This document shows, piece after piece, positions 34,021 to 43,842 of a stretch of 64,000 nt of DNA. Made by a program: the position numbers and the translations under genes. The notes under the pieces are model-generated. The model did not search any database. It was given only the letters and a program-made list of their open reading frames with translations, and was not told the origin of the DNA. Each line of letters starts with the position of its first letter. The first letter of the stretch is position 1. Source of the DNA: Mycobacterium arosiense ATCC BAA-1401 = DSM 45069 (GTDB lineage Bacteria; Actinomycetota; Actinomycetes; Mycobacteriales; Mycobacteriaceae); assembly GCF_002086125.1 (NCBI RefSeq), contig NZ_MVHG01000006.1:1-64000 (forward strand). Direction: 5' to 3'.

Positions 34021-34799
34021 TCAACCTGGCTTACGACGACCGCGGCTCCGGTGAGCCCGTGGTCTTTATCGCCGGCCACGGCGGCGCCGGACGAACCTGG
34101 CACCCCTATCAGGTTCCCGCATTCCTGGCGGCGGGATACCGCGTCATCACCTTCGACAATCGCGGGATCGGCGCCACCGAGAACGCGGGGGCCTTCTCGA
34201 CGCAGACCATGGTCGACGACACCGCGTCGCTGATCGAAGGCCTGAATGCGGCCCCGGCCCGCATCGTCGGGATGTCGATGGGAGCGTTCATCACCCAGGA
34301 GCTCATGCTGGCCCGGCCCGAGCTGGTCAGCTCGGCGGTGCTGATGGGCACCCGCGGCCGCATGGACCGAGCCCGGCAGTTCTTCCGCGACGCCGAGGCC
34401 GAGCTGGCCGACGCCGGCGTCACGCTGCCGGCCGCATACGAGGCGAAAACCCGCTTGCTGGAAAACTTCTCCCGCAAAACGCTCAACGACGACACCGCCA
34501 TCGCCGACTGGATCGCGATGTTTTCCACCTGGCCCGTCAAGCCCACGCCGGGCCTGCGCGCCCAGCTCGATGTAACGCCGCACACCAGCCGCCTGACCGC
34601 CTACCGCAGCATCGCGACGCCCGTGCTGGTGATCGGCTTCTCCGACGACGTGCTCACCCCGCCGTACCTGGGCCGCGAGGTCGCCGACGCCCTGCCCAAC
34701 GGCCGCTTCGTGCAGATCCCCGACACCGGCCACCTCGGCTTCTTCGAGCGGCCCGACGCCGTCAACGCCGCGATGCTCAAGTTCTTCGCCGAGCACTAG
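34017..34799 (+). CDS. bpoC: Alpha/beta hydrolase BpoC; possible MenH
   Basis: 260 residues from GTG 34017 (GTGA overlap with menC). Alpha/beta hydrolase: FIAGHGGAGRTW oxyanion loop, nucleophile Ser87 in GMSMGA, acid in FSDDVLTPP, and His in PDTGHLGFF. It is annotated as a non-haem bromoperoxidase in M. tuberculosis (Rv0554). Being translationally coupled between menC and menD, it may instead be the missing SHCHC synthase (MenH), itself an alpha/beta hydrolase; that is inference. A 59-bp tandem repeat starts eight bases after its stop. Confidence 0.88.
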   Translation: MINLAYDDRGSGEPVVFIAGHGGAGRTWHPYQVPAFLAAGYRVITFDNRGIGATENAGAFSTQTMVDDTASLIEGLNAAPARIVGMSMGAFITQELMLARPELVSSAVLMGTRGRMDRARQFFRDAEAELADAGVTLPAAYEAKTRLLENFSRKTLNDDTAIADWIAMFSTWPVKPTPGLRAQLDVTPHTSRLTAYRSIATPVLVIGFSDDVLTPPYLGREVADALPNGRFVQIPDTGHLGFFERPDAVNAAMLKFFAEH

Positions 34800-34806
34800 C
34801 GCTCAA

Positions 34807-34934
34807 AGCGGGCTGTTGCCCGATTGCCCGCTTCCTCCTCCCGCCGCTGCGCGGCGGGCATCGTCAGCGGGCTGTTGCCCGATTGCCCGCTTCCTCCTCC
34901 CGCCGCTGCGCGGCGGGCATCGTCAGCGGGCTGT
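34807..34934. repeat. Tandem repeat, 59-bp unit, two perfect copies plus ten bases
   Basis: Copies 34807-34865 and 34866-34924 are identical; the first ten bases recur at 34925-34934. Each copy holds two hairpins: GCGGGC/GCCCGC with a 12-base loop, and CCCGCCGC/GCGGCGGG with a 3-base loop. The array fills the bpoC-menD gap and ends 14 bases before the menD GTG. It could attenuate or stabilise the mRNA between the two genes and is a candidate VNTR. Confidence 0.95.
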
Positions 34935-34948
34935 GACACCCTGTAGGG

Positions 34949-36595
34949 GTGAACCCCTCGACGACACAGGCTCGCGTCGTCGTTGACGAGCTGATACGCG
35001 GCGGCGTCCGCGACGTGGTGCTCTGCCCCGGTTCGCGAAACGCCCCGCTGGCCTTCGCGCTGCAGGATGCCGACCGCGCCGGCCGGGTCCGCCTGCACGT
35101 CCGCATCGACGAGCGCACCGCCGGCTACCTGGCCATCGGCCTGGCGATCGCGGCCGGCGCGCCGGTGTGCGTCGCCATGACGTCCGGCACCGCCGTCGCC
35201 AACCTCGGCCCGGCGGTGATCGAGGCCAACTACGCCCGGGTGCCGCTGATCGTGCTCTCGGCCAACCGGCCCTACGAACTTCTGGGCACCGGGGCCAACC
35301 AGACCATGGAGCAGCTGGGCTACTTCGGCACCCAGGTGCGGGCCACCATCAGCCTGGGCCTGGCCGAAGACGCCCCCGAGCGCCTGGATTCGCTCAACGC
35401 CACCTGGCGATCGGCCACCTGCCGGGTGCTGACGGCCGCCACCGGATCCCGCACCGCCAACGCCGGGCCCGTGCAGTTCGACATCCCGCTGCGTGAGCCC
35501 CTGGTTCCCGACCCCGACCCCCAGGCGATGACGCCTCAGGGCCGCCCGGGCGGGCGACCGTGGACCTACACCCCGCCGGTCAGCTTCGACCAGCCCCTGG
35601 ACATCGACCTATCGCCCGACACGGTCGTCATCGCCGGGCACGGCGCGGGCGCGCAGCCCAACCTGGCGCAGCTGCCGACCGTCGCGGAGCCGACGGCGCC
35701 CGCCCCGGCCAACCCGCTGCACCCGCTGGCGCTGCCCTTGCTGCGGCCCAAGCAGGTGATCATGTCCGGCCGCCCCACCCTGCATCGGCCGGTGTCGGCG
35801 TTGCTGGCCGACCCGCAGGTGCCGGTCTTCGCGCTGACCACCGGCCCGCGCTGGCCGGACGTCTCGGGCAACTCGCAGGCCACGGGCACGCGGGCGGTCA
35901 CCACCGGTGCACCCAGCCCGGCCTGGCTGCACCGTTGCGCGGAGATCAACCGGCACGCCCTGGCCGCCGTCCGCGGCCAACTCGCGGCGCACCCGCTGAC
36001 CACCGGCCTGCACGTCGCCGCGGCCGTGGCCGACGCGCTGGTGCCCGGCGATCAGCTGGTGCTCGGGGCGTCCAACCCGGTCCGCGACGCCGCGCTGGTC
36101 GGTCTGGACACCCACGGCATCCGGGTGCGGTCCAACCGCGGGGTGGCCGGCATCGACGGCACGGTCTCGACGGCCATCGGTGCGGCGCTCGCCCACGAAC
36201 GCCAGGGTGGGCCAGACAGCCCGGCGCGCACCGTCGCCCTGATCGGCGACCTGACCTTCGTGCACGACAGCTCCGGCTTGCTGATCGGGCCCACCGAGCC
36301 CACGCCGCGCCGCCTGACGATCGTGGTCTCCAACGACAACGGCGGGGGCATCTTCGAACTGCTCGAGCAGGGCGACCCGCGGTTCTCCGACGTATCGTCG
36401 CGGGTCTTCGGAACCCCGCACGACGTCGACGTGGGCGCGCTGTGTCGCGCCTATCACGTCGAGAGCCGCCAGATCGAGGTCGGCGATCTGGCGGCGGCGC
36501 TCGACGAACCCGGGCCAGGGATGCGGGTGCTGGAGGTCAAGGCCGACCGGTCGTCGCTGCGGCAGTTGCACGCCGCCATCAAAGCGGCGCTGTGA
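34949..36595 (+). CDS. menD: MenD (SEPHCHC synthase)
   Basis: 548-residue thiamine-diphosphate enzyme that adds a succinic semialdehyde unit from 2-oxoglutarate to isochorismate. N-terminal pyrimidine-binding domain: [24 protein letters not shown] and the [17 protein letters not shown] segment with the catalytic Glu. The C-terminal diphosphate-binding domain has [19 protein letters not shown] and [19 protein letters not shown] start. The allosteric DHNA-binding arginines of the M. tuberculosis enzyme were not individually checked. Rv0555 position. Confidence 0.96.
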   Translation: MNPSTTQARVVVDELIRGGVRDVVLCPGSRNAPLAFALQDADRAGRVRLHVRIDERTAGYLAIGLAIAAGAPVCVAMTSGTAVANLGPAVIEANYARVPLIVLSANRPYELLGTGANQTMEQLGYFGTQVRATISLGLAEDAPERLDSLNATWRSATCRVLTAATGSRTANAGPVQFDIPLREPLVPDPDPQAMTPQGRPGGRPWTYTPPVSFDQPLDIDLSPDTVVIAGHGAGAQPNLAQLPTVAEPTAPAPANPLHPLALPLLRPKQVIMSGRPTLHRPVSALLADPQVPVFALTTGPRWPDVSGNSQATGTRAVTTGAPSPAWLHRCAEINRHALAAVRGQLAAHPLTTGLHVAAAVADALVPGDQLVLGASNPVRDAALVGLDTHGIRVRSNRGVAGIDGTVSTAIGAALAHERQGGPDSPARTVALIGDLTFVHDSSGLLIGPTEPTPRRLTIVVSNDNGGGIFELLEQGDPRFSDVSSRVFGTPHDVDVGALCRAYHVESRQIEVGDLAAALDEPGPGMRVLEVKADRSSLRQLHAAIKAAL

Positions 36596-36606
36596 GGCGC
36601 ACCTAG

Positions 36607-37164
36607 ATGGCGATACCCCCAAAAGTGCTGCTGCACATAGTGATTCACGGGCGCAGTGACAAGCCGCCGAAAACGCGCGCCCGGATTGTGTTGCGGTGGG
36701 CCCGGATTGCGGTGCTGATCGTCATCGGCCTGGTCACGTTGCAGTCGCTGCTGCTGGTGGCCGGTGCCTGGCGCGACGACATCGCGATCACCCACAACAT
36801 GGGTGTCGCGCAGGCGGAGGTGCTCAGCGCCGGGCCGCGGCGCTCCACCATCGAATTCGTCACCGCCGAACGGGTCACCTATCGTCCCGAGCTCGGTGTG
36901 CTCTATCCCTCCCATCTGGCCACCGGCATGCGGATTTACGTCGAGTACAACAAGAACGATCCGAACCTGGTTCGCGTGCAACACCGCAACGCCGGGTTGG
37001 CGATCATTCCGGCCGGCTCCATCGCGGTGGTGGGCTGGCTGGGCGCGGCGGCGATCCTGATCGTGCTGGCGCTGCTGGACAAGTGGCTCGATCGGCGCGA
37101 CGCGCCCCGCGACGGACCGCAGACCCCGGTCGCCGACGGTGCCGGACCTGCAAATTTCAAATGA
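36607..37164 (+). CDS. DUF3592-like membrane protein
   Basis: 185 residues, two membrane helices (about 32-53 and 137-158) with an extracytoplasmic beta-rich loop between them (AEVLSAGPRRSTIEFVTAERVTY, GMRIYVEYNKNDPNLVRVQ), the pattern of DUF3592 proteins. Starts 11 bases after menD, so probably in the same transcript. Rv0556 position. Function unknown; possible accessory to membrane-bound menaquinone enzymes is only a guess. Confidence 0.82.
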   Translation: MAIPPKVLLHIVIHGRSDKPPKTRARIVLRWARIAVLIVIGLVTLQSLLLVAGAWRDDIAITHNMGVAQAEVLSAGPRRSTIEFVTAERVTYRPELGVLYPSHLATGMRIYVEYNKNDPNLVRVQHRNAGLAIIPAGSIAVVGWLGAAAILIVLALLDKWLDRRDAPRDGPQTPVADGAGPANFK

Positions 37165-37215
37165 CGTATGCCCGCAGGCAACCTTGCCGACAGTCGACGC
37201 TGACACGGTAGTGGT

Positions 37216-38370
37216 GTGCGCGTTGCCATCGTCGCGGAATCCTTCCTCCCCGAAGTCAACGGTGTCAGCAACTCGGTGATCCGGGTGCTCGAGCATCTGC
37301 GCCGGACGGGCCACGAAGCCCTCGTCATCGCCCCCGACACGCCTCCGGGCCAGCCGCGGGCGGACCGCATCTACGACGGCATCCGCGTCCACCGGGTGCC
37401 GTCGCGGATGTTCCCCAAGGTGACCAGCCTGCCGCTCGGGGTGCCCACCCCCCGGCTGGTGAAGGTGTTGCGTGGCTTCGACCCGCATGTGGTGCACCTC
37501 GCGTCGCCGGCGCTGCTGGGCTACGGCGGGCTGCGCGCTGCGCGGTGGCTGGGGGTGCCGACGGTGGCGGTGTATCAGACCGACGTCCCGGGCTTCGCGG
37601 CGAGCTACGGCATCCCGATGACCGCGCGAGCCGCGTGGGCCTGGTTCCGTCATCTGCACGGCCTCGCCGACCGTACCCTGGCGCCATCCAGTGTCACAAT
37701 GGAAGCGCTTGTCGCGCATCGCTTTCCGCGTGTACATTGCTGGGCGCGCGGCGTCGACGTACTGCGGTTCGCGCCGTCCGCGCGCAGCGAGGAGCTGCGG
37801 TGGCAGTGGTCGCCGCGGGGCAAGCCCATCGTGGGATTTGTGGGCCGGCTCGCGCCCGAGAAGCACGTCGAACGACTCATCGGGCTCGCCGCCGACGACG
37901 CGGTTCAGCTCGTCATCGTGGGCGACGGGGTCGACCGCGGCAAGCTGCAATCGGCAATGCCGACAGCGGTTTTCACGGGTGCGCTCTACGGCGACGAACT
38001 CGCCGCGGCGTACGCCAGCATGGACGTCTTTGTGCATCCCGGTGAGCACGAGACGTTTTGTCAGGTCGTGCAAGAAGCGCTGGCGTCGGGGCTGCCGGTG
38101 ATCGCCCCCGACGCCGGCGGCCCACGTGACCTCGTCACCCCGTGGCGTACCGGTCTGTTGTTGGCCGTCAACGAGTTCGAGACCCGGTTACCCGACGCGG
38201 TCGCACACCTGATCGCCGAACGGCCGCGCTACGCCCTGGCCGCCCGGCGCAGCGTGGTGGGCCGGAGCTGGCCGGTCATCTGTGACGAGCTCCTCGGCCA
38301 CTACGAGGCGGTGCTGTCGCCGTTCGCCCGACGACAACTCGTCACGACGCGCTACGCGCAGGGCGAATGA
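37216..38370 (+). CDS. mgtA: GDP-mannose-dependent alpha-mannosyltransferase MgtA
   Basis: 384-residue GT-B glycosyltransferase, family GT4. N-terminal [40 protein letters not shown], then the C-terminal domain with [21 protein letters not shown] and the EX7E nucleotide-sugar motif in [32 protein letters not shown]. In M. tuberculosis (Rv0557, earlier called PimB) the enzyme mannosylates glucuronosyl diacylglycerol-type acceptors and related lipids in lipomannan synthesis. GTG 37216. After it the H37Rv order breaks: a P450 and regulator block precedes menG. Confidence 0.93.
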   Translation: MRVAIVAESFLPEVNGVSNSVIRVLEHLRRTGHEALVIAPDTPPGQPRADRIYDGIRVHRVPSRMFPKVTSLPLGVPTPRLVKVLRGFDPHVVHLASPALLGYGGLRAARWLGVPTVAVYQTDVPGFAASYGIPMTARAAWAWFRHLHGLADRTLAPSSVTMEALVAHRFPRVHCWARGVDVLRFAPSARSEELRWQWSPRGKPIVGFVGRLAPEKHVERLIGLAADDAVQLVIVGDGVDRGKLQSAMPTAVFTGALYGDELAAAYASMDVFVHPGEHETFCQVVQEALASGLPVIAPDAGGPRDLVTPWRTGLLLAVNEFETRLPDAVAHLIAERPRYALAARRSVVGRSWPVICDELLGHYEAVLSPFARRQLVTTRYAQGE

Positions 38371-38392
38371 GCCGGGGCCGTCACGCTCCCGT

Positions 38393-39631
38393 TCACCTCG
38401 TAGGGTCGAATTCGATTGGTAGCGTTATTGGTCCGCTCAGTCCGGTGAGCGGCTTCCATGGGGCAGGGCCGACTCTGTGGGCGTTCGGCATGCGTTGCGC
38501 CATCACCCTCAGGGCTTCGGCGAGCTCTAGCCTGGCCAGGTTGGCACCCAGGCAGTAGTGCATGCCGGCGCCGAACGTCTGCATCGGCGGCGCCGCGGTG
38601 CGGGTGATTTCCAGCCGGTCGGGGCGGTCGTAGGCGGCGGGGTCACGGTTGGCGGCGGCGGTGTTGGCGATCACCAGCGTGCCGGCCGGGATCATGAACC
38701 CGGCGATCTCGACATCCTCGAGGGCGGTGCGCAGAGCGCCGCCCGCGATCGGCGAATGCCGCATCGTCTCTTCGACCGCGTTGGCCGCGAGCTCGGGGTG
38801 CTCGGCCAGGATCCTCCACTGGTCGGGGTGATCACACAGCACCTGCACCGAGGCGGCCAACTGGTTGCGGGTGGTGTCGGTGCCGGCCATCAGCAGGCCC
38901 GCCGCCAGCATCCGCAACTCGTCGATGCTGAGGCGATCGCCGTCGTCCTCGGCCCGGATCAGCTCGGAGATCAGGTCGTCGGTCAGCCGGTCGCGCCGCT
39001 GGGCGACCATGTCATCGATATAGGAGTCCAGTTCGTCCCAGGCCGCCAAGATGGTCCTTTGGTGGGCGGCGACCTCCCAGCTGAAGGCCTTGAAGATGTC
39101 GTCGGTCCATGCCGAGAACAGCTTCCAATCCTCGGCCGGTGCGCCCAGGAGCGCACAGATGATCGGGATCGGATACTGGCGGGCGATGTCTGTGACCACC
39201 TCGCAGCGCCCGGCTGCGGAGTGGCGGTCAACGAGTTCGTTGATCACCTCGACGATCGTTGTGTCGAGACGCGCGGTGGCTCGCGGCGTGAAGGCATGGG
39301 AGACCAGTCGGCGCAGCCGGTGGTGCTCGGGCCCGTCGAGACTGATCAGGTTCGTCGCGACGCGTTCCCACAGTGGTCCGCTCGTAATCCCTTGCGAGGC
39401 AAGGAACATGCCTTGCGGCACACGCAATCGGGGGTCCCGTAGCACCGTCCGCACCAGTTCATAGGTCAGAAATTCCGGCCCGTGCGGGCCGATGGCTATC
39501 GGCGCCTGGCGGCGCGCCTCGCCGATGATCGCGTGGGCCTCGTCGAGGCTCTGGCAAAGCTCATAGTCGATCGTCGGTAGGCCGGCATCAAAGACGTTCG
39601 CACAAATCGGCGTGTCAATCGTGATGGTCAT
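38393..39631 (-). CDS. Cytochrome P450
   Basis: 412 residues from ATG 39631. I-helix AAGLLMAGTDTTRNQLAAS with the acid-alcohol pair, ExxR in EETMRHS, PERF region (PAAYDRPDRLEITR), and haem loop FGAGMHYCLGANLARLE with Cys360. It needs ferredoxin and ferredoxin reductase partners, which are not in this window. Family number and substrate not recognised. Convergent with mgtA (22 bases), divergent from the cyclase-like pseudogene. A 55-codon remnant of a related P450 lies at 62039-62206. Confidence 0.92.
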   Translation of the reverse strand: MTITIDTPICANVFDAGLPTIDYELCQSLDEAHAIIGEARRQAPIAIGPHGPEFLTYELVRTVLRDPRLRVPQGMFLASQGITSGPLWERVATNLISLDGPEHHRLRRLVSHAFTPRATARLDTTIVEVINELVDRHSAAGRCEVVTDIARQYPIPIICALLGAPAEDWKLFSAWTDDIFKAFSWEVAAHQRTILAAWDELDSYIDDMVAQRRDRLTDDLISELIRAEDDGDRLSIDELRMLAAGLLMAGTDTTRNQLAASVQVLCDHPDQWRILAEHPELAANAVEETMRHSPIAGGALRTALEDVEIAGFMIPAGTLVIANTAAANRDPAAYDRPDRLEITRTAAPPMQTFGAGMHYCLGANLARLELAEALRVMAQRMPNAHRVGPAPWKPLTGLSGPITLPIEFDPTR

Positions 39632-39867
39632 GGTGAGGTCCCGTACGTCGTCGATGGATTGCCTTCTCCCCAAAAGTCTTGGCGGCACGATCCCGCGGCA
39701 CACGCGTAGTCGACTACCTGTCCGGCATGACCGGTACCCGAGGCGCTCAGGGCTTGGTGGCGGGATCTTGGCGCCCCCGCAACGAACAGCCCCCTCGCGG
39801 GCGTGCAGCGGCCTATCCTTTCGCCAGAACGACTGCAGACGTGGGCGCCGGATCAGCGGAGGGTCGG

Positions 39868-42223
39868 ATGACGGCCATAGCAGCGTGCCGGACGTGTGGC
39901 ACCGAAACTGTGGATAGCGCCCGGTTTTGTCATCACTGCGGCGCACCGATCCGCGACGGTGCCACCCGCGCCGAGTACAAGCAGGTCACGGTCCTGTTCG
40001 CCGACGTGGTTCGCTCGATGGACATCGCCGCGACCGTCGGGACGGAGCGGCTGCGCGAGATCATGGTCAACCTGGCCGACCGCTGCGCGGCGGTCGTCCG
40101 GCGGTACGGCGGCACCGTGGACAAGTTCACCGGCGACGGCATCATGGCGGTGTTCGGCGCGCCGGCGGCAATGGAGGACCATGCCCTTCGCGCATGCCTC
40201 GCGGCGCTGAACATTCAGGAGCAAGCGAACGCTCTCGGCCTCGAGGTGCAGGCCCGAGACGACGCGACATTGCTCGTGCGCGTAGGGCTGAACTCCGGTC
40301 AGGTGATCGCCGGCGAGCTCGGTTCCGGATCATTCGGCTACACCGCGATGGGAGATCAGGTGGGCCTGGCCCAGCGGATGGAATCGGTCGCGCCGCCGGG
40401 CGGGGTGATGCTCAGCGTCTCCACCGCGCGACTGGTTGACGACGCAGCGGCGTTGAGCGATCCGGGGATGGTCCGCATCAAGGGCGTGACCGAACCGGTC
40501 GCCGCCTACCGGCTGCTGGGCATCGGAGACCGGCACCGGCCTGCCGGACGCGCCGACTCGGAACTGGTGGGTCGTCGGAGGGAGATGTCCGCGGTCGAGG
40601 GCTTGTTGGACCGCGCACGTGACGGTCGCGGCGCTGTGGTTGTGGTGGTGGGCGAACCCGGCATCGGGAAGAGCCGGTTGGTGCGCGAGGTGGCCGCGAT
40701 GGCGGCAGTCCGGGGTGTGGAGGTGTTGACCGCCTGCTGTGAATCACACACCAGCCAGGTCCCATTCCATGCCGTGGCGCGGCTGCTGCGGGCGACGACC
40801 GGCATCGAAGGTCTACAGGGGCAGGTGGCCCGCGCACGAGTGCGGGACCGATTTCCGAACGCAGATCCCGAGGACGTGCTGCTGCTCGACGACCTGCTGG
40901 GTATCGCCGACCCGAGCACGGCCGTACCCGCGGTCGATCCCAATGCGCGTCGAAGGCGGTTGGCCGCGCTGGTGCACGCCGCCCGACTGGCGGACGAACG
41001 CCCGGCGGTCTATGTCGTCGAGGACGCCCACTGGATCGACGAGATCAGCGAGTCGATGCTGACCGATTTCCTTGAGGTGATCCCGCGGACGCCCACGCTG
41101 GTGTTGGTCACCCACCGGCCGGAATACCGGGGCGCGTTGACCCGAGTGTCCGATTCCCACCCCATAGCCCTTGCGCCGCTGAGCAATTCAGAAACCGCGG
41201 CATTGGTCGCACATCTCCTCGGGCCCGGCCTGTCGGTCGGTGCCCTGGGCCGCAGAGTCGCCGAGCGGGCCGCCGGTAATCCATATTTTCGCCGAGGAAT
41301 TGGTGCGCGAACTGGCGCAGCGCGGTGTCTTACGAGGCGGGCCGGGTGCCTACACGTCGGCGACGGAGATCAGCGAAGTGAGCGTGCCGGCCACATTGCA
41401 GGCGACCATCGCCGCGCGCATCGACCGGCTCGATCCGAAAGCCAAGCGCACGCTGAGCGCGGCGGCTGTCATCGGCTCGCGGTTCGGCCTCGACCTACTC
41501 ACGGCGTTGGATGTTGAGCCCGAGATCGACGAACTGTTGAGGGCCCAGCTCATCGACGCGGTCAGCCTTACTCGCCGACCGGAGTATGTGTTTCACCATC
41601 CGCTCATTCATTCGGTGGCCTACGACGCACAACTCAGAGCGGACCGATCGGAGCTGCATCGGCGGGTGGCCGCCGCAATCGAAGTCCGCGATCCGCAATC
41701 GGCGGACGAGAACGCGGCGTTGATCGCCGAACATCTGCAGGCCGCCGGTGATCTGCACGCCGCATACGAATGGCACATGCGCGCCGCCACCTGGGCGACA
41801 AACCGTGACATCAACGCCGCGCGGGCGAGCTGGGGGCGGGCGGCAGAGATCGCCGACGCCTTGCCCGCCGATCACCCGCGCCGGCCGGCCATGCGCATCA
41901 CGCCGCGCACCATGTTGTGCGGGACCGGCTGGCGAGTCCACGCCAGCCTTGACGGTGACCGCTTCGATGAATTGCGGCAGCTGTGCGGCGCCGCGGGGGA
42001 CAAGGCGTCACTTGGGATCGCGACGGCAGGGATGGTGGTTGGCTACGCGCATCAGGACCGGGTGCACGAGGCGTCGCAGCGACTCCGCTACCGACATGGC
42101 GACCTGGCTGGGCTTGAAGGGGCACGTGCGGGGGCCGAGGCGATGCCACGACGCGCGGTTGACATCCGCGAGGATTCGTCGGCTAGACCTGTCGGCGCCG
42201 GCGAGGCCGCAATGCGTCTTTGA
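39868..42223 (+). pseudogene. Adenylate cyclase/AAA-ATPase regulator, frameshifted and 3'-truncated
   Basis: Starts at ATG 39868 behind GGAGGG. Order of domains: zinc ribbon (CRTC and CHHC), class III cyclase domain (VTVLFADVVRSMDIA, GGTVDKFTGDGIMAVFGAP), then an AAA/STAND ATPase (VVVGEPGIGKSRLVREVA, VYVVEDAHWIDE). At 41286-41289 a TTTT run has one T too many; removing it restores NPYFAEELVREL, and the frame then continues to 42223 (VPATLQATIAARIDRLDPKAKR, FHHPLIHSVAYDAQL). About 785 codons are recognisable, whereas such proteins are usually over 1,000 residues, and family similarity ends near 42070. Probably non-functional, unless the T-run is a sequence error and a shorter product is made. 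Confidence 0.85.
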
Positions 42224-42374
42224 CCTTTTCACCGGCGTCTCGCAAATGGGCGGTCCGCTGGTCCGCCCTGCCCTCAGCCTCCAACGCCGGGTCGTTGGTG
42301 GCGCGGCCGGTCGCCGCCTTGAGCTTGCCCGCGACCAACCGCACCTTGTTTCGAGCCTTATTCGCGCCGCCCAT
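42183..42374 (-). CDS. CsbD-like stress protein
   Basis: 63 residues from ATG 42374 with GAAGGA eight bases upstream. The pattern NKVRLVAGKLKAATGRATNDPALEAEGRADQ, then LRDAGEKVKDALR, is the CsbD family repeat (small, hydrophilic, helical, stress-induced in many bacteria). Basic RPRRRRQV end. Its 3' end overlaps the degenerate tail of the cyclase-like pseudogene on the other strand, which suggests that pseudogene was cut by a rearrangement that brought csbD in. Biochemical function unknown for the family. Confidence 0.82.
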   Translation of the reverse strand: MGGANKARNKVRLVAGKLKAATGRATNDPALEAEGRADQRTAHLRDAGEKVKDALRPRRRRQV

Positions 42375-42551
42375 AGCTTGTCCTTCAATTGCGTTGCAGG
42401 TGTACTGCAGCGCTTACCCCTTTTCCTGCCGAGCCACGCGCTTGTCCTCAGGCTTCGTGGGTTGCGGAGTCTCACCGAGCGCTGCCTGACCCCCGGCCTT
42501 GGAAAGTCGGCAGCGCTTTGCTGGATGGTGGTGGGCTCCTCGTGAATTCCT

Positions 42552-42947
42552 GTGAGCGTGTCCGCGGTACCCGCCCCCTCGGGGGCGGTGACGTTTCTGT
42601 TCACCGGTATCGAGGGTTCGACCCGTCGGTGGGAATCGGACGCGGACGGCATGCGGGTGTCCCTGGCCGACCATGACGAGGTGTTGCGCTCCGCGATCCA
42701 GGCGCGCGGCGGCTTCCTGTTCAAGCACACCGGCCGCAACCATCGCCGCGTACGCGTTCAGTCCGATCACCAAGACTGGGTCACTGAGATCAGCAGGGTG
42801 ATCATTCACCTACGTGATGCGCTCGGCGAGCAGACCTACGAATCATTCGCCGGCGAGGGTAAGGCGATGACCACAGCTGAAACGGCTCGGTGCGCCTACG
42901 ACCAAATCGACCAGGCCCGTTCAGAACTGAACGCCCCCACCGAATAG
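42552..42947 (+). pseudogene. Remnant of a LuxR-type cyclase/ATPase regulator, internally deleted
   Basis: 131 codons from GTG 42552. The first 60 match the start of a class III cyclase domain (GAVTFLFTGIEGSTRRWESDAD, HDEVLRSAIQARGGFLFKHTG). After HTG the sequence jumps to the extreme C-terminus of the same large family (LGEQTYESFAGEGKAMTTAETARCAYDQIDQARSEL). The intervening roughly 900 residues are gone. The metal-binding Asp of the FTDIEGST motif is Gly, so even the cyclase stub has lost a catalytic residue. It is in frame and could be expressed, but no activity is expected. Confidence 0.8.
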
Positions 42948-42960
42948 GTCGCGGGTCCGA

Positions 42961-43785
42961 TCAGCCTTGCGCCAGCTCCGCCACGGGCTGCCATTCTTCC
43001 CAGTTGCGCAGCCGGCTCTCGTAGTCGGCCCTGGCCGTTTCCAGCGGCGAGGCACCGAAAAGGACTCGCAGCGGCGGCTTTTCGGCGTCAACCACCTTCA
43101 GCAGCGCGGCAGCGGACGCCGACGGGTCCCCCGGGCTGGCCCACCGGCGGCTGCGCTCTTCCTGGACGGCGGCGCGGACGTCGTCGTAGGCCGGAATCGG
43201 ATCGGCGTGCCTGGCGGAATCTCCGGCCCAGTCGGTGTCGAAGCCGCCCGGCTCGATTAGCGTGACGTGCACGCCGAACGGCGCGACCTCCTGCGCCAGC
43301 GCTTGCGAGAAGCCCTCCAGCGCCCATTTGGACGCGTGGTAGATGCCGACCAACGGAAAGGCGGTGATACCCCCGATCGAGGACACCTGGATGATGTGGC
43401 CGCTGCCCTGCTCGCGCAGATACGGCAGCGCGGCCTGCGTGATCCATAGCGGCCCAAAAACATTGGTCTCGATCTGATCGCGTGCGTCCCGCTCCGAGAG
43501 CTCCTCGATGAAGCCGAATTGGCCGTAACCGGCATTGTTGACCACGATGTCGAGCCGGCCGAAGTGCTCGTGCGCTCCCTTGACCGCCGCGAAATCCGCC
43601 GCTCGGTCGGTCACATCCAGTCGGATCGGCAGCAGCGCGTCACCGTGCTTGCGCACCAGGTCGTCCAGCGCGGCGGTGTCGCGCGCCGTGGCGGCCACCT
43701 TGTCCCCGCGCTCCAGCGCCGCGATCGTCCACGCCCGTCCGAAACCTCGAGATGTCCCGGTGATAAACCAAACTTTTTCAGTCAC
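42961..43785 (-). CDS. Short-chain dehydrogenase/reductase
   Basis: 274 residues from GTG 43785. SDR features: [18 protein letters not shown] (cofactor), [26 protein letters not shown], and YHASK near residue 150 (YxxxK). The N-terminal TARDTAAL suggests NADP(H). The long frame upstream to 44301 lies over menG and is not coding. Not part of the H37Rv order here as I recall it; it belongs to the inserted block. Substrate unknown. Divergent from menG with 57 bases between starts. Confidence 0.85.
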   Translation of the reverse strand: MTEKVWFITGTSRGFGRAWTIAALERGDKVAATARDTAALDDLVRKHGDALLPIRLDVTDRAADFAAVKGAHEHFGRLDIVVNNAGYGQFGFIEELSERDARDQIETNVFGPLWITQAALPYLREQGSGHIIQVSSIGGITAFPLVGIYHASKWALEGFSQALAQEVAPFGVHVTLIEPGGFDTDWAGDSARHADPIPAYDDVRAAVQEERSRRWASPGDPSASAAALLKVVDAEKPPLRVLFGASPLETARADYESRLRNWEEWQPVAELAQG

Positions 43786-43829
43786 GCCCCCATACAACGC
43801 CGACCGCGCCACGTCATTCCCCGAACAGG

Positions 43830-43835
43830 TAGCGT
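43830..43835 (+). promoter_or_regulatory. Candidate -10 element for leaderless menG mRNA
   Basis: TAGCGT (TANNNT form) ends seven bases before the GTG start codon at 43843. In mycobacteria this spacing places transcription initiation at or next to the start codon. Pattern match only. Confidence 0.4.
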
Positions 43836-43842
43836 TTCTCTG

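Noticed and set aside
42414..42551. Possible small minus-strand protein ending ETPQPTKPEDKRVARQEKG
   Set aside because: The hydrophilic tail looks plausible, but I found no start codon with a ribosome site, and the longer frame runs antisense through the regulator remnant. The 177-base gap after csbD is left unassigned.
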